DNA from: Bacillota bacterium
GTDB taxonomy: Bacteria > Bacillota > Clostridia > Lachnospirales > Lachnospiraceae
NCBI GenBank assembly: GCA_023437365.1
Contig: JAEZGK010000060.1
Span: forward strand, 1-64,000
Direction of reading: 5' to 3'
DNA: 64,000 nt
Shown here in pieces: positions 46,044 to 54,194 of this stretch. The notes below the pieces were generated by a model. The model was not told the origin of the DNA and searched no databases. It saw nothing but the letters and a program-made list of their open reading frames with translations. How positions within the stretch are numbered: the first letter of the stretch is position 1; each line of letters begins with the position of its first letter. Position numbers and translations under genes: made by a program.

Positions 46044-46273
46044 CTCTTCCATCCCCCTAATGTTACAAGCATTCTTCTTAAAAAAGCTTCGATCATGCAT
46101 AATATAGGCTCATCATAGCATGATTTTTATGTATTGCAAATCTAATTTCCACAATTTTTCATATTACAATTATTAATTTCGGACAAATGTCCTTTTTTAT
46201 CTCGGGATTTCTCTCTATAATGATACCGTAATTTGTGTTTTATGCCGTAGCCAACGGCAGAATGGAGGTCAAT

Positions 46274-46948
46274 ATGAAAAAATTAAACCTGACAAAAATA
46301 CTCGGTGCGCTGATCGGAATCCTTTTCGTAGGAATCGGTGTCGCATGGAATGCTGCCAATAGTTTGGGCAATGATCCCATTGGCTTAGTATATGACGGAA
46401 TGAGAAATACCTTAGGCTTAACCTCCGGACAGCTTGGTATGGTAAGCAATATCATAAATCTTTCCCTGATTACATTATTGTTTATCCTAGGCCGCAGATA
46501 TGTGAATCTGGGAACGGTGATTTACATCCTCCCTTACGGTCTTAGCGTAAATCTGGGTTCGCGCTTGTATGAAGCCCTGCATGTCACATCCCTTACCGGA
46601 CAGATCGGTATCGCACTGGCAGGCTGTCTGTTCATTTATCTCGGCGTTGCACTCTATATTGCGGCAGATATCGGTCTTGACCCCTTTACCGGAATTGTTA
46701 TGGTAATCCGCGATAAGCTGAAGCTTGATTATAAGAAGGTAAAGATCGGCTTCGATATTACAATGATCCTCCTGGGAACATTGCTTGGCGGAGACCTCGG
46801 CATAGTTACCATCCTGACGGCCTTGACAGCAGGTCCTTGTATCCAGTGGCTGGCATCCGTTATGACTACATTGCTTTTTAGCAACGGCAGCCATTCCTTT
46901 AAGAAAAACAGAGATACGGACCCGCAGGAATATTGCAGCGAATGTTAA
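46274..46948 (+). CDS. YczE/YitT-like integral membrane protein
   Basis: About 224 aa with five or six membrane helices. ILFVGIGVAWNAANSLGNDPIGLVYDG and IAADIGLDPFTGIVMVIRDKL are two related halves carrying the G-x-DP motif typical of YczE/YyaS/YitT proteins. Function in this family is unknown. GGAGG precedes the ATG at 46274, better than the open-frame start at 46235. TATAAT lies near 46218. A Crp-type regulator follows on the same strand. Confidence 0.82.
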   Translation: MKKLNLTKILGALIGILFVGIGVAWNAANSLGNDPIGLVYDGMRNTLGLTSGQLGMVSNIINLSLITLLFILGRRYVNLGTVIYILPYGLSVNLGSRLYEALHVTSLTGQIGIALAGCLFIYLGVALYIAADIGLDPFTGIVMVIRDKLKLDYKKVKIGFDITMILLGTLLGGDLGIVTILTALTAGPCIQWLASVMTTLLFSNGSHSFKKNRDTDPQEYCSEC

Positions 46949-46965
46949 AATCATGAATCACTCTT

Positions 46966-46994
46966 TTGACATTCTCTTCGGGTTATACTATGAT
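46966..46994 (+). promoter_or_regulatory. Promoter of the Crp-type regulator gene
   Basis: TTGACA (46966-46971), 17-base spacer, TATGAT (46989-46994), about 40 bases before the start codon. Confidence 0.7.
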
Positions 46995-47035
46995 AGAATT
47001 GTAGCTATAGAAAGTACGGAGTTTGAAGGAGAGAA

Positions 47036-47776
47036 TTGAAGCATATGGGAAATGCTAGAGATAATAGGCTTTTGCTGTCAGAACTATTAAACCGTCTGCA
47101 AGGAGAGCCGTTAGAATGTCTTAATCGATATTTTGATAACGCACCCGATTGGGTAATGGAAGCTCTGGTCGTAACGAATTTACAGAAGGACACCGAGTTC
47201 ATCCGGGAAGAAGCTGTTGTAGATATGATCTATATTCTTGCCGAAGGTATCGTCAAAGCTATTGATTATCGTTTTCTGGGCAATTCCTATGACTATATGT
47301 GGTTCTATCCTGTGATAAGCTTCGGAGGAATGGAAATTTTGCTTGAACTGGATCATTATCAGACCACCTTATCCACAATCACCGCCTGTACCATGCTGGT
47401 TATCCCAAGAACAATCTTTGAACGCTGGATTAAAAGCGATATGAGCATCCTCTCGATGGAGGTTAAAACCATGGGTTCCTTCCTTTTAGAGGAGGTAAAA
47501 CGGGAACGTGTCTTTCTCTTCATGGAAGGTAGCGAACGCCTGAGCTATACATTAATGCGAATCTATGAGCATACTGAAAATAATCGTACTTGCACTATTC
47601 GTCTATCCCAACAGGATCTTGCTGACAGCACCGGGCTTTCTGCGAAGACCGTCAGCCGTTCTCTGCGAGAGCTCGAGAACAACCAGCTGATCAAACGCTC
47701 CGGAAATAAAATCATTCTGGAAGAGTCCAGTTATAAGCGGATGAAAGAGCTGCTTCAGCAAAAGACGGATATTTAA
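47036..47776 (+). CDS. Crp/Fnr family transcriptional regulator
   Basis: A 246-aa regulator with a cyclic-nucleotide-binding-type beta barrel (residues about 40-150) and a Crp winged helix-turn-helix (IRLSQQDLADSTGLSAKTVSRSLRELENNQL). The N-terminal cysteine cluster of FNR is absent, so it is unlikely to hold an Fe-S cluster. AAGGAG is four bases before a TTG (47036) and thirteen before an ATG (47045); the start is uncertain. It may control the upstream membrane protein gene. Confidence 0.88.
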   Translation: MKHMGNARDNRLLLSELLNRLQGEPLECLNRYFDNAPDWVMEALVVTNLQKDTEFIREEAVVDMIYILAEGIVKAIDYRFLGNSYDYMWFYPVISFGGMEILLELDHYQTTLSTITACTMLVIPRTIFERWIKSDMSILSMEVKTMGSFLLEEVKRERVFLFMEGSERLSYTLMRIYEHTENNRTCTIRLSQQDLADSTGLSAKTVSRSLRELENNQLIKRSGNKIILEESSYKRMKELLQQKTDI

Positions 47777-47803
47777 CAGTGTTATAATATAGAACCTTTG
47801 ATC

Positions 47804-47855
47804 AGAAGGACCCGATAGGTCGGATATAAATTTGCCTGTCGGGCCCTTTCTTTTT
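47804..47855 (+). terminator. Intrinsic terminator after the Crp-type gene
   Basis: AGAAGGACCCGATAGG pairs with CCTGTCGGGCCCTTTCT, followed by TTTTTC. Confidence 0.8.
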
Positions 47856-47936
47856 CATCTTAGATTCCATTTTTTTATAAATCATCCTACAGAATCGGAA
47901 AATATTAACTTTATATACATTATTTAAAAATATACC

Positions 47937-47966
47937 TTGACAGGCGAGGTATCTATCTCATATAAT
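47937..47966 (+). promoter_or_regulatory. Promoter of the padR operon
   Basis: TTGACA (47937-47942), 18-base spacer, TATAAT (47961-47966). The spacer holds the imperfect palindrome GAGGTATCTATCTC, a possible PadR operator. Confidence 0.75.
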
Positions 47967-47991
47967 GTAACTGATGAAAGGAGGTAAGTAA

Positions 47992-48315
47992 ATGTCCATC
48001 ACTTCAGATGTTATACGCGGCCATACAGAGCCCATCATTCTGGCTCATCTTTTGGAGAATGACAGCTACGGATACCAGATCAACAAAGAAATCATGGAGA
48101 AGACTAATAACCTTTATGAATTAAAGGAAGCAACGCTTTATACCGCCTTCCGGCGTCTGGAGCAAGCCCAGTTGATTACTTCCTATTGGGGAGACCAGGA
48201 AGTAGGCGCCAGACGAAGATATTATGCCATCACAGATAAAGGACGGGAAGTTTACAGGGAATATAAGAAAGACTGGGATAACGCAAAGTATATTATTGAT
48301 CAATTATTAAAGTAA
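47992..48315 (+). CDS. PadR family transcriptional regulator
   Basis: A 107-aa winged-helix PadR protein (GHTEPIILAHLLENDSYGYQI; ATLYTAFRRLEQAQLI; ARRRYYAITDKGREV). AAAGGAGG precedes the ATG. It leads a three-gene operon with a HAAS-domain membrane protein and a DUF4097 protein, a very common Firmicute arrangement linked to envelope stress, in which PadR represses its own operon. Confidence 0.93.
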   Translation: MSITSDVIRGHTEPIILAHLLENDSYGYQINKEIMEKTNNLYELKEATLYTAFRRLEQAQLITSYWGDQEVGARRRYYAITDKGREVYREYKKDWDNAKYIIDQLLK

Positions 48316-48330
48316 ACGGAGGGGAATAAA

Positions 48331-49014
48331 ATGAATGAGAAAATGAGAGTTCATATTGAAACTCTTTTTGAGAAAGCTCCCAAGACCAGAAAGGCATATG
48401 AATTAAAGGAAGAATTATTGGCCAATTCCGAGGAACGCTATCAGGATCTGGTAGCAAGCGGAGTATCCCAGGAGGATGCCTTCAAGCATGTGGTAAGCTC
48501 TATCGGTAATGTTACTGAATTATTCCAGGGTTTGGAGGAATTGAATGAGAAGGACCGGATGGAGGTGGAAGAGCGACTAAACAAGAATGCCGTCATCAAA
48601 TCCATCGCTATCGGTCTGTATATTTTCGGTGTTGTCGTATTCTTTGGCTGTGCCTTTACCAGAGGCAGGATCCTACCGCAGGTCGATATGACCGCCCTGG
48701 GGATCCTACTGATGCTGCTGATCGACATCATCCCGACCTGCATGCTGATCTATATCGGAACCAGATACCCTAAATATATGAGAAAGGAAGATACCATCGT
48801 GGAAGAATTTAAAGAATGGAAAAGTGACACCCTGAAGAATAAATCCATCAAAAGTGCAGCTCTCGTTGTATTATGGACCTTTATTCTTCTGGCATATTTC
48901 GGAGTGAGCTTCATCACCTTCGCCTGGTATGCCACTTGGATCATCTTTCTGGCAGGAGCCTGCCTCCATGCAATCGTTGAACTTTTATTCCGATTAAAGG
49001 AGATGAAGAGATGA
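48331..49014 (+). CDS. HAAS-domain (permease prefix) membrane protein
   Basis: A 227-aa protein. The N-terminal helical HAAS/permease-prefix domain (FEKAPKTRKAYELKEELLANSEER and SQEDAFKHVVSSIGN) is followed by four membrane helices after residue 90. GGAGGGG precedes the ATG. It is 15 bases after padR, and its stop overlaps the next start (ATGA), so the three genes are coupled. Function unknown; the family accompanies PadR regulators. Confidence 0.85.
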   Translation: MNEKMRVHIETLFEKAPKTRKAYELKEELLANSEERYQDLVASGVSQEDAFKHVVSSIGNVTELFQGLEELNEKDRMEVEERLNKNAVIKSIAIGLYIFGVVVFFGCAFTRGRILPQVDMTALGILLMLLIDIIPTCMLIYIGTRYPKYMRKEDTIVEEFKEWKSDTLKNKSIKSAALVVLWTFILLAYFGVSFITFAWYATWIIFLAGACLHAIVELLFRLKEMKR

Positions 49015-50141
49015 AGAAAATGATTATTGCTTTAGTCGGAGTTTTTAGTTTCATTGCTCTCGGACTGATCTGCCTGATGGTTGTTGCCGTGAATCGCGGC
49101 AGTGACTGGTTTACAATCGATCTGGAGCTGGTAAATGAACAAACTGCCCCTCTCGATGGTATTGATCAGATATCAATCGAATACTATGCCGACGATGTGG
49201 AGTTCTTCACCAGTGCTTCCAATCAACTGGTCCTAAAGGAGTATATGAGCTTCACTCCCGAGAAGGATCAGCTGACCCGTATCACCCAGAGTGGCAGCCG
49301 ACTCAAGCTAGAGGGAAGAATCGATAATGACGTCAATTGGTTCTTCCACCCAAACCGTTTCAGCAGGATGGAAATCTATCTCCCTGCGGATTATCAGGGT
49401 GCTATAGATGCCTCAACCTCCAGCGGAAGTATCTCCAGCTCTCTTGTCTTCACACTCACCGATCTAAGGCTGAGCGCGAGCAGCGGCAATCTCGAGATGA
49501 ACGAAGTAACTGCTGCCAAGATTGATTTGTCCACCTCCAGCGGAAATATCACAATAGCGAAGGCCGAAGGAAACCGGCAATTTGCAGCTGCCAGCGGCAA
49601 TATTGAAGTTTATGGCGGAGCAGGAGATACCTCTGCTGCTACCTCCTCAGGAAATATCAAGATTGAAGACTCCAACGGGTTTCTGGAAGCTGAGGCCTCC
49701 AGCGGAAACATCATCATCAAGGATTCCACCGGAGAGAAAAATATCGATACCACCTCAGGTAATATTAAGATCAAGGACTCAGCCGGTTATACCAAGGCTT
49801 CTGCTTCCAGTGGAACGATCGACGTTGATAACCTTGCAGGTGCAGGACATTTTAAAACCACCTCCGGTAGTCTTAAGTTGGATTTCGCAGATGCGCCTGA
49901 GGCTATCACGGACGATATTATCATAGACGCCTCCAGCGGAACAGCTAAGCTTACGATCCCAGAGACCCTACAGTTTAATTTCAGCGCTGATACCTCGAGC
50001 GGATCGATCGATACCTTTTTTGATGATATGCTGAAGTTCAGTGATAAAGAGAAGCAAGCGGAAGGAAGCATCGGAGCAGCTCCAAAGATCAATCTGCAGG
50101 TTTCAACCACCAGCGGGGATATTGAAGTCGACCGGCGGTAA
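49011..50141 (+). CDS. DUF4097 family beta-strand repeat protein
   Basis: A 376-aa protein with an N-terminal membrane helix or uncleaved signal (residues about 4-26) and an extracytoplasmic beta-solenoid-like domain built of about 20-residue units with the core SSGNI or SSGxI (ASSGNLEM, TSSGNITI, ASSGNIEV and others). The repeats match DUF4097/DUF4098 proteins. It is the last gene of the padR operon. Exact role unknown; surface or envelope stress function inferred from context. Confidence 0.87.
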   Translation: MKKMIIALVGVFSFIALGLICLMVVAVNRGSDWFTIDLELVNEQTAPLDGIDQISIEYYADDVEFFTSASNQLVLKEYMSFTPEKDQLTRITQSGSRLKLEGRIDNDVNWFFHPNRFSRMEIYLPADYQGAIDASTSSGSISSSLVFTLTDLRLSASSGNLEMNEVTAAKIDLSTSSGNITIAKAEGNRQFAAASGNIEVYGGAGDTSAATSSGNIKIEDSNGFLEAEASSGNIIIKDSTGEKNIDTTSGNIKIKDSAGYTKASASSGTIDVDNLAGAGHFKTTSGSLKLDFADAPEAITDDIIIDASSGTAKLTIPETLQFNFSADTSSGSIDTFFDDMLKFSDKEKQAEGSIGAAPKINLQVSTTSGDIEVDRR

Positions 50142-50162
50142 GAATAGCACCATCAAAGGAAC

Positions 50163-50382
50163 GAAAAAGGCGTTTGCTGATATTTCATTATAGTAATGAG
50201 TAAGGATACAGGCACCCCTCACACACCGGTTTCCGGACACCCTGCTGATATTGTATGTCATAATCGAACATAAAATGTACGCTTCTGATCACACAATACC
50301 AGCAGGGTGTCCGTCAAACAGTGTATTACGGGATGCCTGTATCCTTACTCTGTCTATTGAATATTTAGCAAACGCCTTTTTC
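50163..50382. repeat. Palindromic element, family 1, copy C
   Basis: A 220-bp element with 16-base terminal inverted repeats GAAAAAGGCGTTTGCT / AGCAAACGCCTTTTTC, inner repeats TAAGGATACAGGCACCC / GGGATGCCTGTATCCTTA, and a third pair GGACACCCTGCTG / CAGCAGGGTGTCC. The whole folds into a long hairpin. It aligns with the minus strand of copy B, and its ends align with copy A. It lies between convergent DUF4097 and beta-lactamase-fold genes and contains no gene. Confidence 0.8.
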
Positions 50383-50495
50383 TGGCCTCTTAATAATATG
50401 ATATTTACTCTATCTTACCGGGCGGTCGGTGTCAGTTCGTTAGGTTTGATCCTCTTACTGACGGTCACTTTCTCACGCAGAAGGTCCGGTAGGTT

Positions 50496-52568
50496 TTATT
50501 TCACGTATTTTACGGTAAATTTAGTATCTTTCTCACCTGCAAAAACGATATAGCCATCCTTGGGTAAGGTAACCTTTCTGATTCCGGTAATCATTGAATT
50601 ATATACACAGTTTCCATCCTTATCATATACGGAGAAGGATGCCTTCTTCGGGACCGACACTCTGATGGTCTTCTTTTCCGATTTATCTCCAATGGTAAAC
50701 CACTGCGCGTAGCCATCCTTTCCTATCGTCACGGTAAAAGAGGCTTTCGTAGCAATGGGCTTCACAGCATCCTCACTTATATAAAGGGCGCTTCGGATAT
50801 CCAGATATTCTACTTTGTTTTTCGTTGTGAAGGCAAAGTCAGTCAAGTCTCTTCCCAGCATACTGGGAATCTCATACTGCATCTGAGCCAGGTTGTCGTT
50901 GATTATCTTCGCGCTAAAGACATATCCCTTGACATCCTTGGATAATTGGATCGCGGTTGCAGGAATAGCAAAAGCATAAGCCTCTGAAGAATATTTCTCT
51001 TCCAGAGCGAAATACATCTTACCGTCTCTCTTCTCCCAGGCTGCTTTTACTTTTTTGGACAACACATTGTCGGTAATCTTCTGACCCTGATAGGAGCCGG
51101 CAGCCGTCTGTCCAAGATAGGGATATGGTCCGTAGGCATGGACATAAAAATATGTATTACCGTTGCTTTCCTTCTCAAAGGATACGGTAGCACTACCATC
51201 GGCAGAGGTAAATTTCCCGTCTCCGGTATATACAAAGGTTTCTGTCCTCGAGTCGATTTTCAGGCTCAAAACTCCGTTATCATTAATTTCAGCAATGAAT
51301 ATCCCACCAATATAAGCATAGTATCCGGCATTTTCCTTTACAGAGGCCGGCATCTCAGCCTTTTCCGGCAGCTCAAAGGTTTTATCGGGCTGTATAGCCG
51401 CTATGCTTCCCTTTGCCAATAGTGCATTTAATAAAACCGTCTGTATCATCATCTGATTATAGGAACTGGAACCACCGCTGCTGAGCACTGCCATTGCCAT
51501 ACCCTTCTCGGGTAATACGACAAGGCTTCCGTGATACAGGGTAGAATCACCACCCTTTACCAGTGCTTTAATTCCATATTCAGTGAAGGGATAGGTATTG
51601 ACACTGTCCCATCCAAGTCCGTAGCAGAAGGAGGAATCCTGATCAGGGCACCAGATGCCTTTCAAATATTCATTCTCAGCCATTGCTGCAGCTGTTTTAT
51701 CAGATAAAACCTTTCCCTCATCGTTGTACAGAAACGCTTGCGCAAACCTGCACAAATCCTCGGCGCTGGAATAGATTCCGCCTGCACCGATGGCATGCAG
51801 ATTCTCTACAGGCAGTGCGTCATCGGAACCTGTCTGATAAGTCTTCGCCAGCTGAGCTCTGTCAAACTTATCCAGAGGTGTCTTGGTATTCTTCAACGCA
51901 AGCGGTGCAGAGAATTCTTCCGCCATGAACTCTGAAAAGCTCTTCTTGCTTACCTTTTCCACCAGCAGCTGAGCCAGACTGAAGCCGTCATTGCAATATA
52001 CGCTGTACGCACCCGGAGCTGCCTTCAGCCGTTGTGTTTTCAACTCATCCAATAAATTGTCCATCGAAACGGTATCCGCATCATCAAATAACATCGTATT
52101 GCCGAAGGTAGATCCCATCAGCCCTGAAGAATGATTCAAAAGCATTCTTACAGTGATATTCTTATAACGCTTATCTGCCATCTTAAATTCCGGCAAATAT
52201 TTTATGACAGGTGTATCGAGATCTACTTTCCCCTCCTCTGTCAACTTCATAACTGCTGCAGCCGCAAACATCTTACTTATAGAACCAATTCCGTACATCG
52301 TATCCTTCGTTACAGCAGCTTTATCCTCCTTACTGTACACACCTGAGTTACCCGAGAGCACGATCTCTCCGTCATCAATCAGGGCATATTGCACACTGGT
52401 TGCCCCATAAATCGAAGTCAGGACGTCAGCCAACTGTTGTGCCTTCTTTGCGGTATCATCATAATTAACGGCTGCATAGGCTGTTGACGAACCCAAATTC
52501 ACCGGTAGGATTACCATAGTGATTGCCAGGATCACAGCCATTCCTGACCTTATTATTTTCTTTAACAT
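50496..52568 (-). CDS. Secreted beta-lactamase-family serine hydrolase (class C fold)
   Basis: About 690 aa. A signal peptide (MLKKIIRSGMAVILAITMVI, cleaved near AYAA) precedes a class C beta-lactamase/DD-peptidase domain (residues about 40-385) with SISK (SxxK), YCN (YxN) and HGS (in STLYHGSLVVLPE; KTG equivalent). The remaining 300 residues form one or two beta-rich domains of unknown role. GGAGGG fits the ATG at 52568 over 52592. Such proteins are often esterases or D-amino-acid peptidases, so antibiotic resistance should not be assumed. Confidence 0.88.
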   Translation of the reverse strand: MLKKIIRSGMAVILAITMVILPVNLGSSTAYAAVNYDDTAKKAQQLADVLTSIYGATSVQYALIDDGEIVLSGNSGVYSKEDKAAVTKDTMYGIGSISKMFAAAAVMKLTEEGKVDLDTPVIKYLPEFKMADKRYKNITVRMLLNHSSGLMGSTFGNTMLFDDADTVSMDNLLDELKTQRLKAAPGAYSVYCNDGFSLAQLLVEKVSKKSFSEFMAEEFSAPLALKNTKTPLDKFDRAQLAKTYQTGSDDALPVENLHAIGAGGIYSSAEDLCRFAQAFLYNDEGKVLSDKTAAAMAENEYLKGIWCPDQDSSFCYGLGWDSVNTYPFTEYGIKALVKGGDSTLYHGSLVVLPEKGMAMAVLSSGGSSSYNQMMIQTVLLNALLAKGSIAAIQPDKTFELPEKAEMPASVKENAGYYAYIGGIFIAEINDNGVLSLKIDSRTETFVYTGDGKFTSADGSATVSFEKESNGNTYFYVHAYGPYPYLGQTAAGSYQGQKITDNVLSKKVKAAWEKRDGKMYFALEEKYSSEAYAFAIPATAIQLSKDVKGYVFSAKIINDNLAQMQYEIPSMLGRDLTDFAFTTKNKVEYLDIRSALYISEDAVKPIATKASFTVTIGKDGYAQWFTIGDKSEKKTIRVSVPKKASFSVYDKDGNCVYNSMITGIRKVTLPKDGYIVFAGEKDTKFTVKYVK

Positions 52569-52683
52569 ACTTTCCCTCCATATCCTTTTCACTTAATAAT
52601 TATTACAAGCGAATTATAGCACTTTGGAAGATAGATGCAATCACCTTAATCGTTTTTTAATATTTCTCGAAGCCTTCTAACAG

Positions 52684-52831
52684 AAAGAGGGCTCAACAGG
52701 AGCAGCGGCAGCAAAAGCCAGGCTCTCGGCAATTCGGTCATATGACCGCATAGCCTGTGAATTCAAAAGCCCTTTCAGAAGAGGCAGCCGATGCGATCAT
52801 AGAGAAGCTGAAGGTATATCTTACAGAATAG
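52684..52831 (+). pseudogene. Possible decayed gene fragment
   Basis: One plus-strand frame reads like protein from about 52684 (KEGSTGAAAAKARLSAIRSY) to near 52763, and another from the GTG near 52757 to the TAG at 52829-52831 (SKALSEEAADAIIEKLKVYL). A frameshift joins them. No start codon with a ribosome binding site was found. The family is not recognised. It could be chance. Confidence 0.25.
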
Positions 52832-52841
52832 GATGAGCTGA

Positions 52842-53078
52842 TTACATGGTTTTTGACAGCTCTGCAAGCTCCTCAAACATTTCTTTATCTGAAGCAGTGA
52901 TTTTTACATTCGTGCTGAGCGTCTTGCCTTCGGGAGTTGTAATATTGACTTCGATTACAGTTCCCTCTGCAATCCCCGTACTTTGTACAGCACTGATGAA
53001 TTGCGGGAATTTTGGATGATTCTGTGTGAATCTGGTCCAGGAGCTTTTTATCTTAAATAACTTAGCCGGATTTATCAT
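52842..53078 (-). CDS. Conserved small hypothetical protein
   Basis: A 78-aa cytoplasmic protein (begins INPAKLFKIKSSWTRFTQNH; later GTVIEVNITTPEGKTLSTNVKITASD). It resembles a short conserved protein seen across Clostridiales with no assigned function; the mixed helix then beta pattern suggests a compact domain. AAGGAGG precedes the ATG and its own promoter is at 53111-53139. It is the nearest gene downstream of the c-di-GMP riboswitch but has an independent promoter. Confidence 0.75.
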   Translation of the reverse strand: MINPAKLFKIKSSWTRFTQNHPKFPQFISAVQSTGIAEGTVIEVNITTPEGKTLSTNVKITASDKEMFEELAELSKTM

Positions 53079-53110
53079 GGATTCCTCCTTATTTGTATTT
53101 ATTCACTGGT

Positions 53111-53139
53111 AGCATAGTATATGGCATGGTGTTTGTCAA
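53111..53139 (-). promoter_or_regulatory. Promoter of the 78-aa protein gene
   Basis: Minus-strand TTGACA (53134-53139), 17-base spacer, TATGCT (53111-53116), about 32 bases before the ATG. Confidence 0.7.
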
Positions 53140-53167
53140 CCGGATATCTTTTGTATAGATGAATGAA

Positions 53168-53217
53168 TCAGAACAGCCTCCCCGTTGGGGAGGCTGTATC
53201 TCCCGAAAGGGAAGCTG
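53168..53217. other. Two small GC-rich hairpins
   Basis: ACAGCCTCCCC/GGGGAGGCTGT around a three-base loop, next to CTTCCC/GGGAAG closed by a TTTCGG-type loop (minus strand). These could end the riboswitch transcript or be part of a decayed repeat. No T run. Confidence 0.5.
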
Positions 53218-53328
53218 CTCTGACTTTTGGCGGCTTTACAAAGCTTCAATCTGTGGTTACTATACTGTTAACCATGCTGTCATAATCCGTCCCCGTAAAC
53301 CTATGATGCTTTACCGTTTTGTGTAAGT

Positions 53329-53432
53329 AAAGCTGTCCTTCTGTCTTACCCGTGCTGTCAATTCTGTGTCAGCAAAGCTGTCCTTCTGTCTTACCCGTGC
53401 TGTCAATTCTGTGTCAACAAAGCTGTCCTCTG
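53329..53432. repeat. 45-bp tandem repeat behind the riboswitch
   Basis: Two 45-base units (53329-53373 and 53374-53418) differ at one or two positions, followed by a 14-base partial unit. On the minus strand an open frame without a start codon crosses them, encoding a 15-residue repeat (DSFADTELTARVRQK). A stop codon precedes it, so expression as protein is doubtful. Confidence 0.75.
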
Positions 53433-53510
53433 ATTAGTCTCTTGATGTCCTTTAGTGATAACGCCAATTAAAGCGAATCCCTCTACTCATTAGTATTCCA
53501 CTTTTCGCAA

Positions 53511-53547
53511 TAAAAAGCCCTTCAGCAATATATAATCAGCTAAAGGG
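53511..53547 (-). terminator. Riboswitch expression-platform terminator
   Basis: On the minus strand CCCTTTAGC pairs with GCTGAAGGG, followed by CTTTTTATT. It begins about ten bases after the aptamer, the usual place for c-di-GMP-controlled termination. Confidence 0.75.
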
Positions 53548-53557
53548 AACCTAAAAT

Positions 53558-53637
53558 GATGCAACTGGCTACCGTATCCTAAGGATGACGACCCTCTAGC
53601 TTTGCGTCCTTACCTTTCAGTAAGTTTGCCTATGAAG
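53558..53637 (-). ncRNA. Cyclic-di-GMP-I (GEMM) riboswitch aptamer
   Basis: On the minus strand the conserved blocks appear in order: ATAGGCAAAC, a GAAA-tetraloop stem CTTACTGAAAGGTAAG, GGACGCAAAGC, a second stem region, and GGTAGCCAGTTGC. This is the GEMM/c-di-GMP-I consensus with its GNRA loop. A promoter (53659-53687) lies just upstream and an intrinsic terminator just downstream. The next annotated gene on this strand is 430 bases away with its own promoter, so the regulated product is unclear. Confidence 0.9.
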
Positions 53638-53658
53638 TTTGTTAAATATTTGATTATT

Positions 53659-53687
53659 ATTATACTCTATCTTTTATGCCAAATCAA
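53659..53687 (-). promoter_or_regulatory. Promoter of the c-di-GMP riboswitch RNA
   Basis: Minus-strand TTGATT (53682-53687), 17-base spacer, TATAAT (53659-53664). Transcription should begin about 15-20 bases before the aptamer. Confidence 0.7.
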
Positions 53688-53796
53688 CCTTAAGTCTCTA
53701 AAAGTTTTATAAATAAACAAATTTCATGTAAATATGACAAGCCCCGCTGTCCTAAATACTGAGGAAATTGGGGCCTGCTATTACTATGCCTTCACT

Positions 53797-53907
53797 TTAT
53801 GCTTCCTTCTCCTGATAGGGATATTCCTTCTCAGCTATCTTTGCCGCTTTTCTTGCCTTTATACCTGATAGTAGAATAGTCGATACCAGGAATACCACTA
53901 AAATGAT
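53797..53907 (-). CDS. Putative micro membrane protein of the SPFH operon
   Basis: A short frame directly after the ribbon-helix-helix gene encodes about 35 residues: one hydrophobic helix (IILVVFLVSTILLSG) then a charged tail (KARKAAKIAEKEYPYQEKEA). GGGAGG lies in front, but the codons at proper distance are ATC (53907) or ATT (53904), and the first GTG is at 53898, so initiation would be non-canonical. Composition and position argue for a real gene; the start is unresolved. Confidence 0.45.
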   Translation of the reverse strand: MILVVFLVSTILLSGIKARKAAKIAEKEYPYQEKEA

Positions 53908-53921
53908 ATCCCTGCCTCCCG

Positions 53922-54176
53922 TTATTTCTCTTTTCTTTTTCTGATACAATCTGCCAGCAGATACTCTATCTGACCGTTGATGGACCTAAAATCCTCCTCC
54001 GCCCAGGAAGCCAGCTCGTTCCACAAACTTGGAGAAAGCCGAAGAAGTATCTGCTTCTTCGACTTTTCCTTATCCTTGAGTGACTTTTCTTTCTCCAGGA
54101 TCTCCTGCTCCATCCTATGCAGGCTGTTTAGCCTTGCTTTCAATTGTTCTTCCTTTAACTTCAGCTTCTCTTCCAT
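53922..54176 (-). CDS. Coiled-coil/ribbon-helix-helix (Arc-like) protein
   Basis: An 84-aa protein. Residues 1-38 are a Lys/Glu-rich coiled coil (KLKEEQLKARLNSL and EQEILEKEKSLKDKEK), followed by an Arc/MetJ-like ribbon-helix-helix domain (KKQILLRLSPSLWNELASWA, SINGQIEYLLADCI). It probably binds DNA as a dimer and may regulate its own operon through the palindromes at 55323-55342. It lies 18 bases after the SPFH gene. GGAGG is unusually close to the ATG, with AAAGG at a better distance. Confidence 0.75.
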   Translation of the reverse strand: MEEKLKLKEEQLKARLNSLHRMEQEILEKEKSLKDKEKSKKQILLRLSPSLWNELASWAEEDFRSINGQIEYLLADCIRKRKEK

Positions 54177-54194
54177 ATCCTCCGACCTTTACGA

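Noticed and set aside
46487..46954. 155-codon minus-strand frame rich in Cys and Gln
   Set aside because: Antisense shadow of the YczE-like gene with no start signal.
50496..52568. Beta-lactam resistance gene
   Set aside because: The fold is class C beta-lactamase-like, but the large C-terminal region and the HGS motif fit peptidase or esterase relatives equally well.
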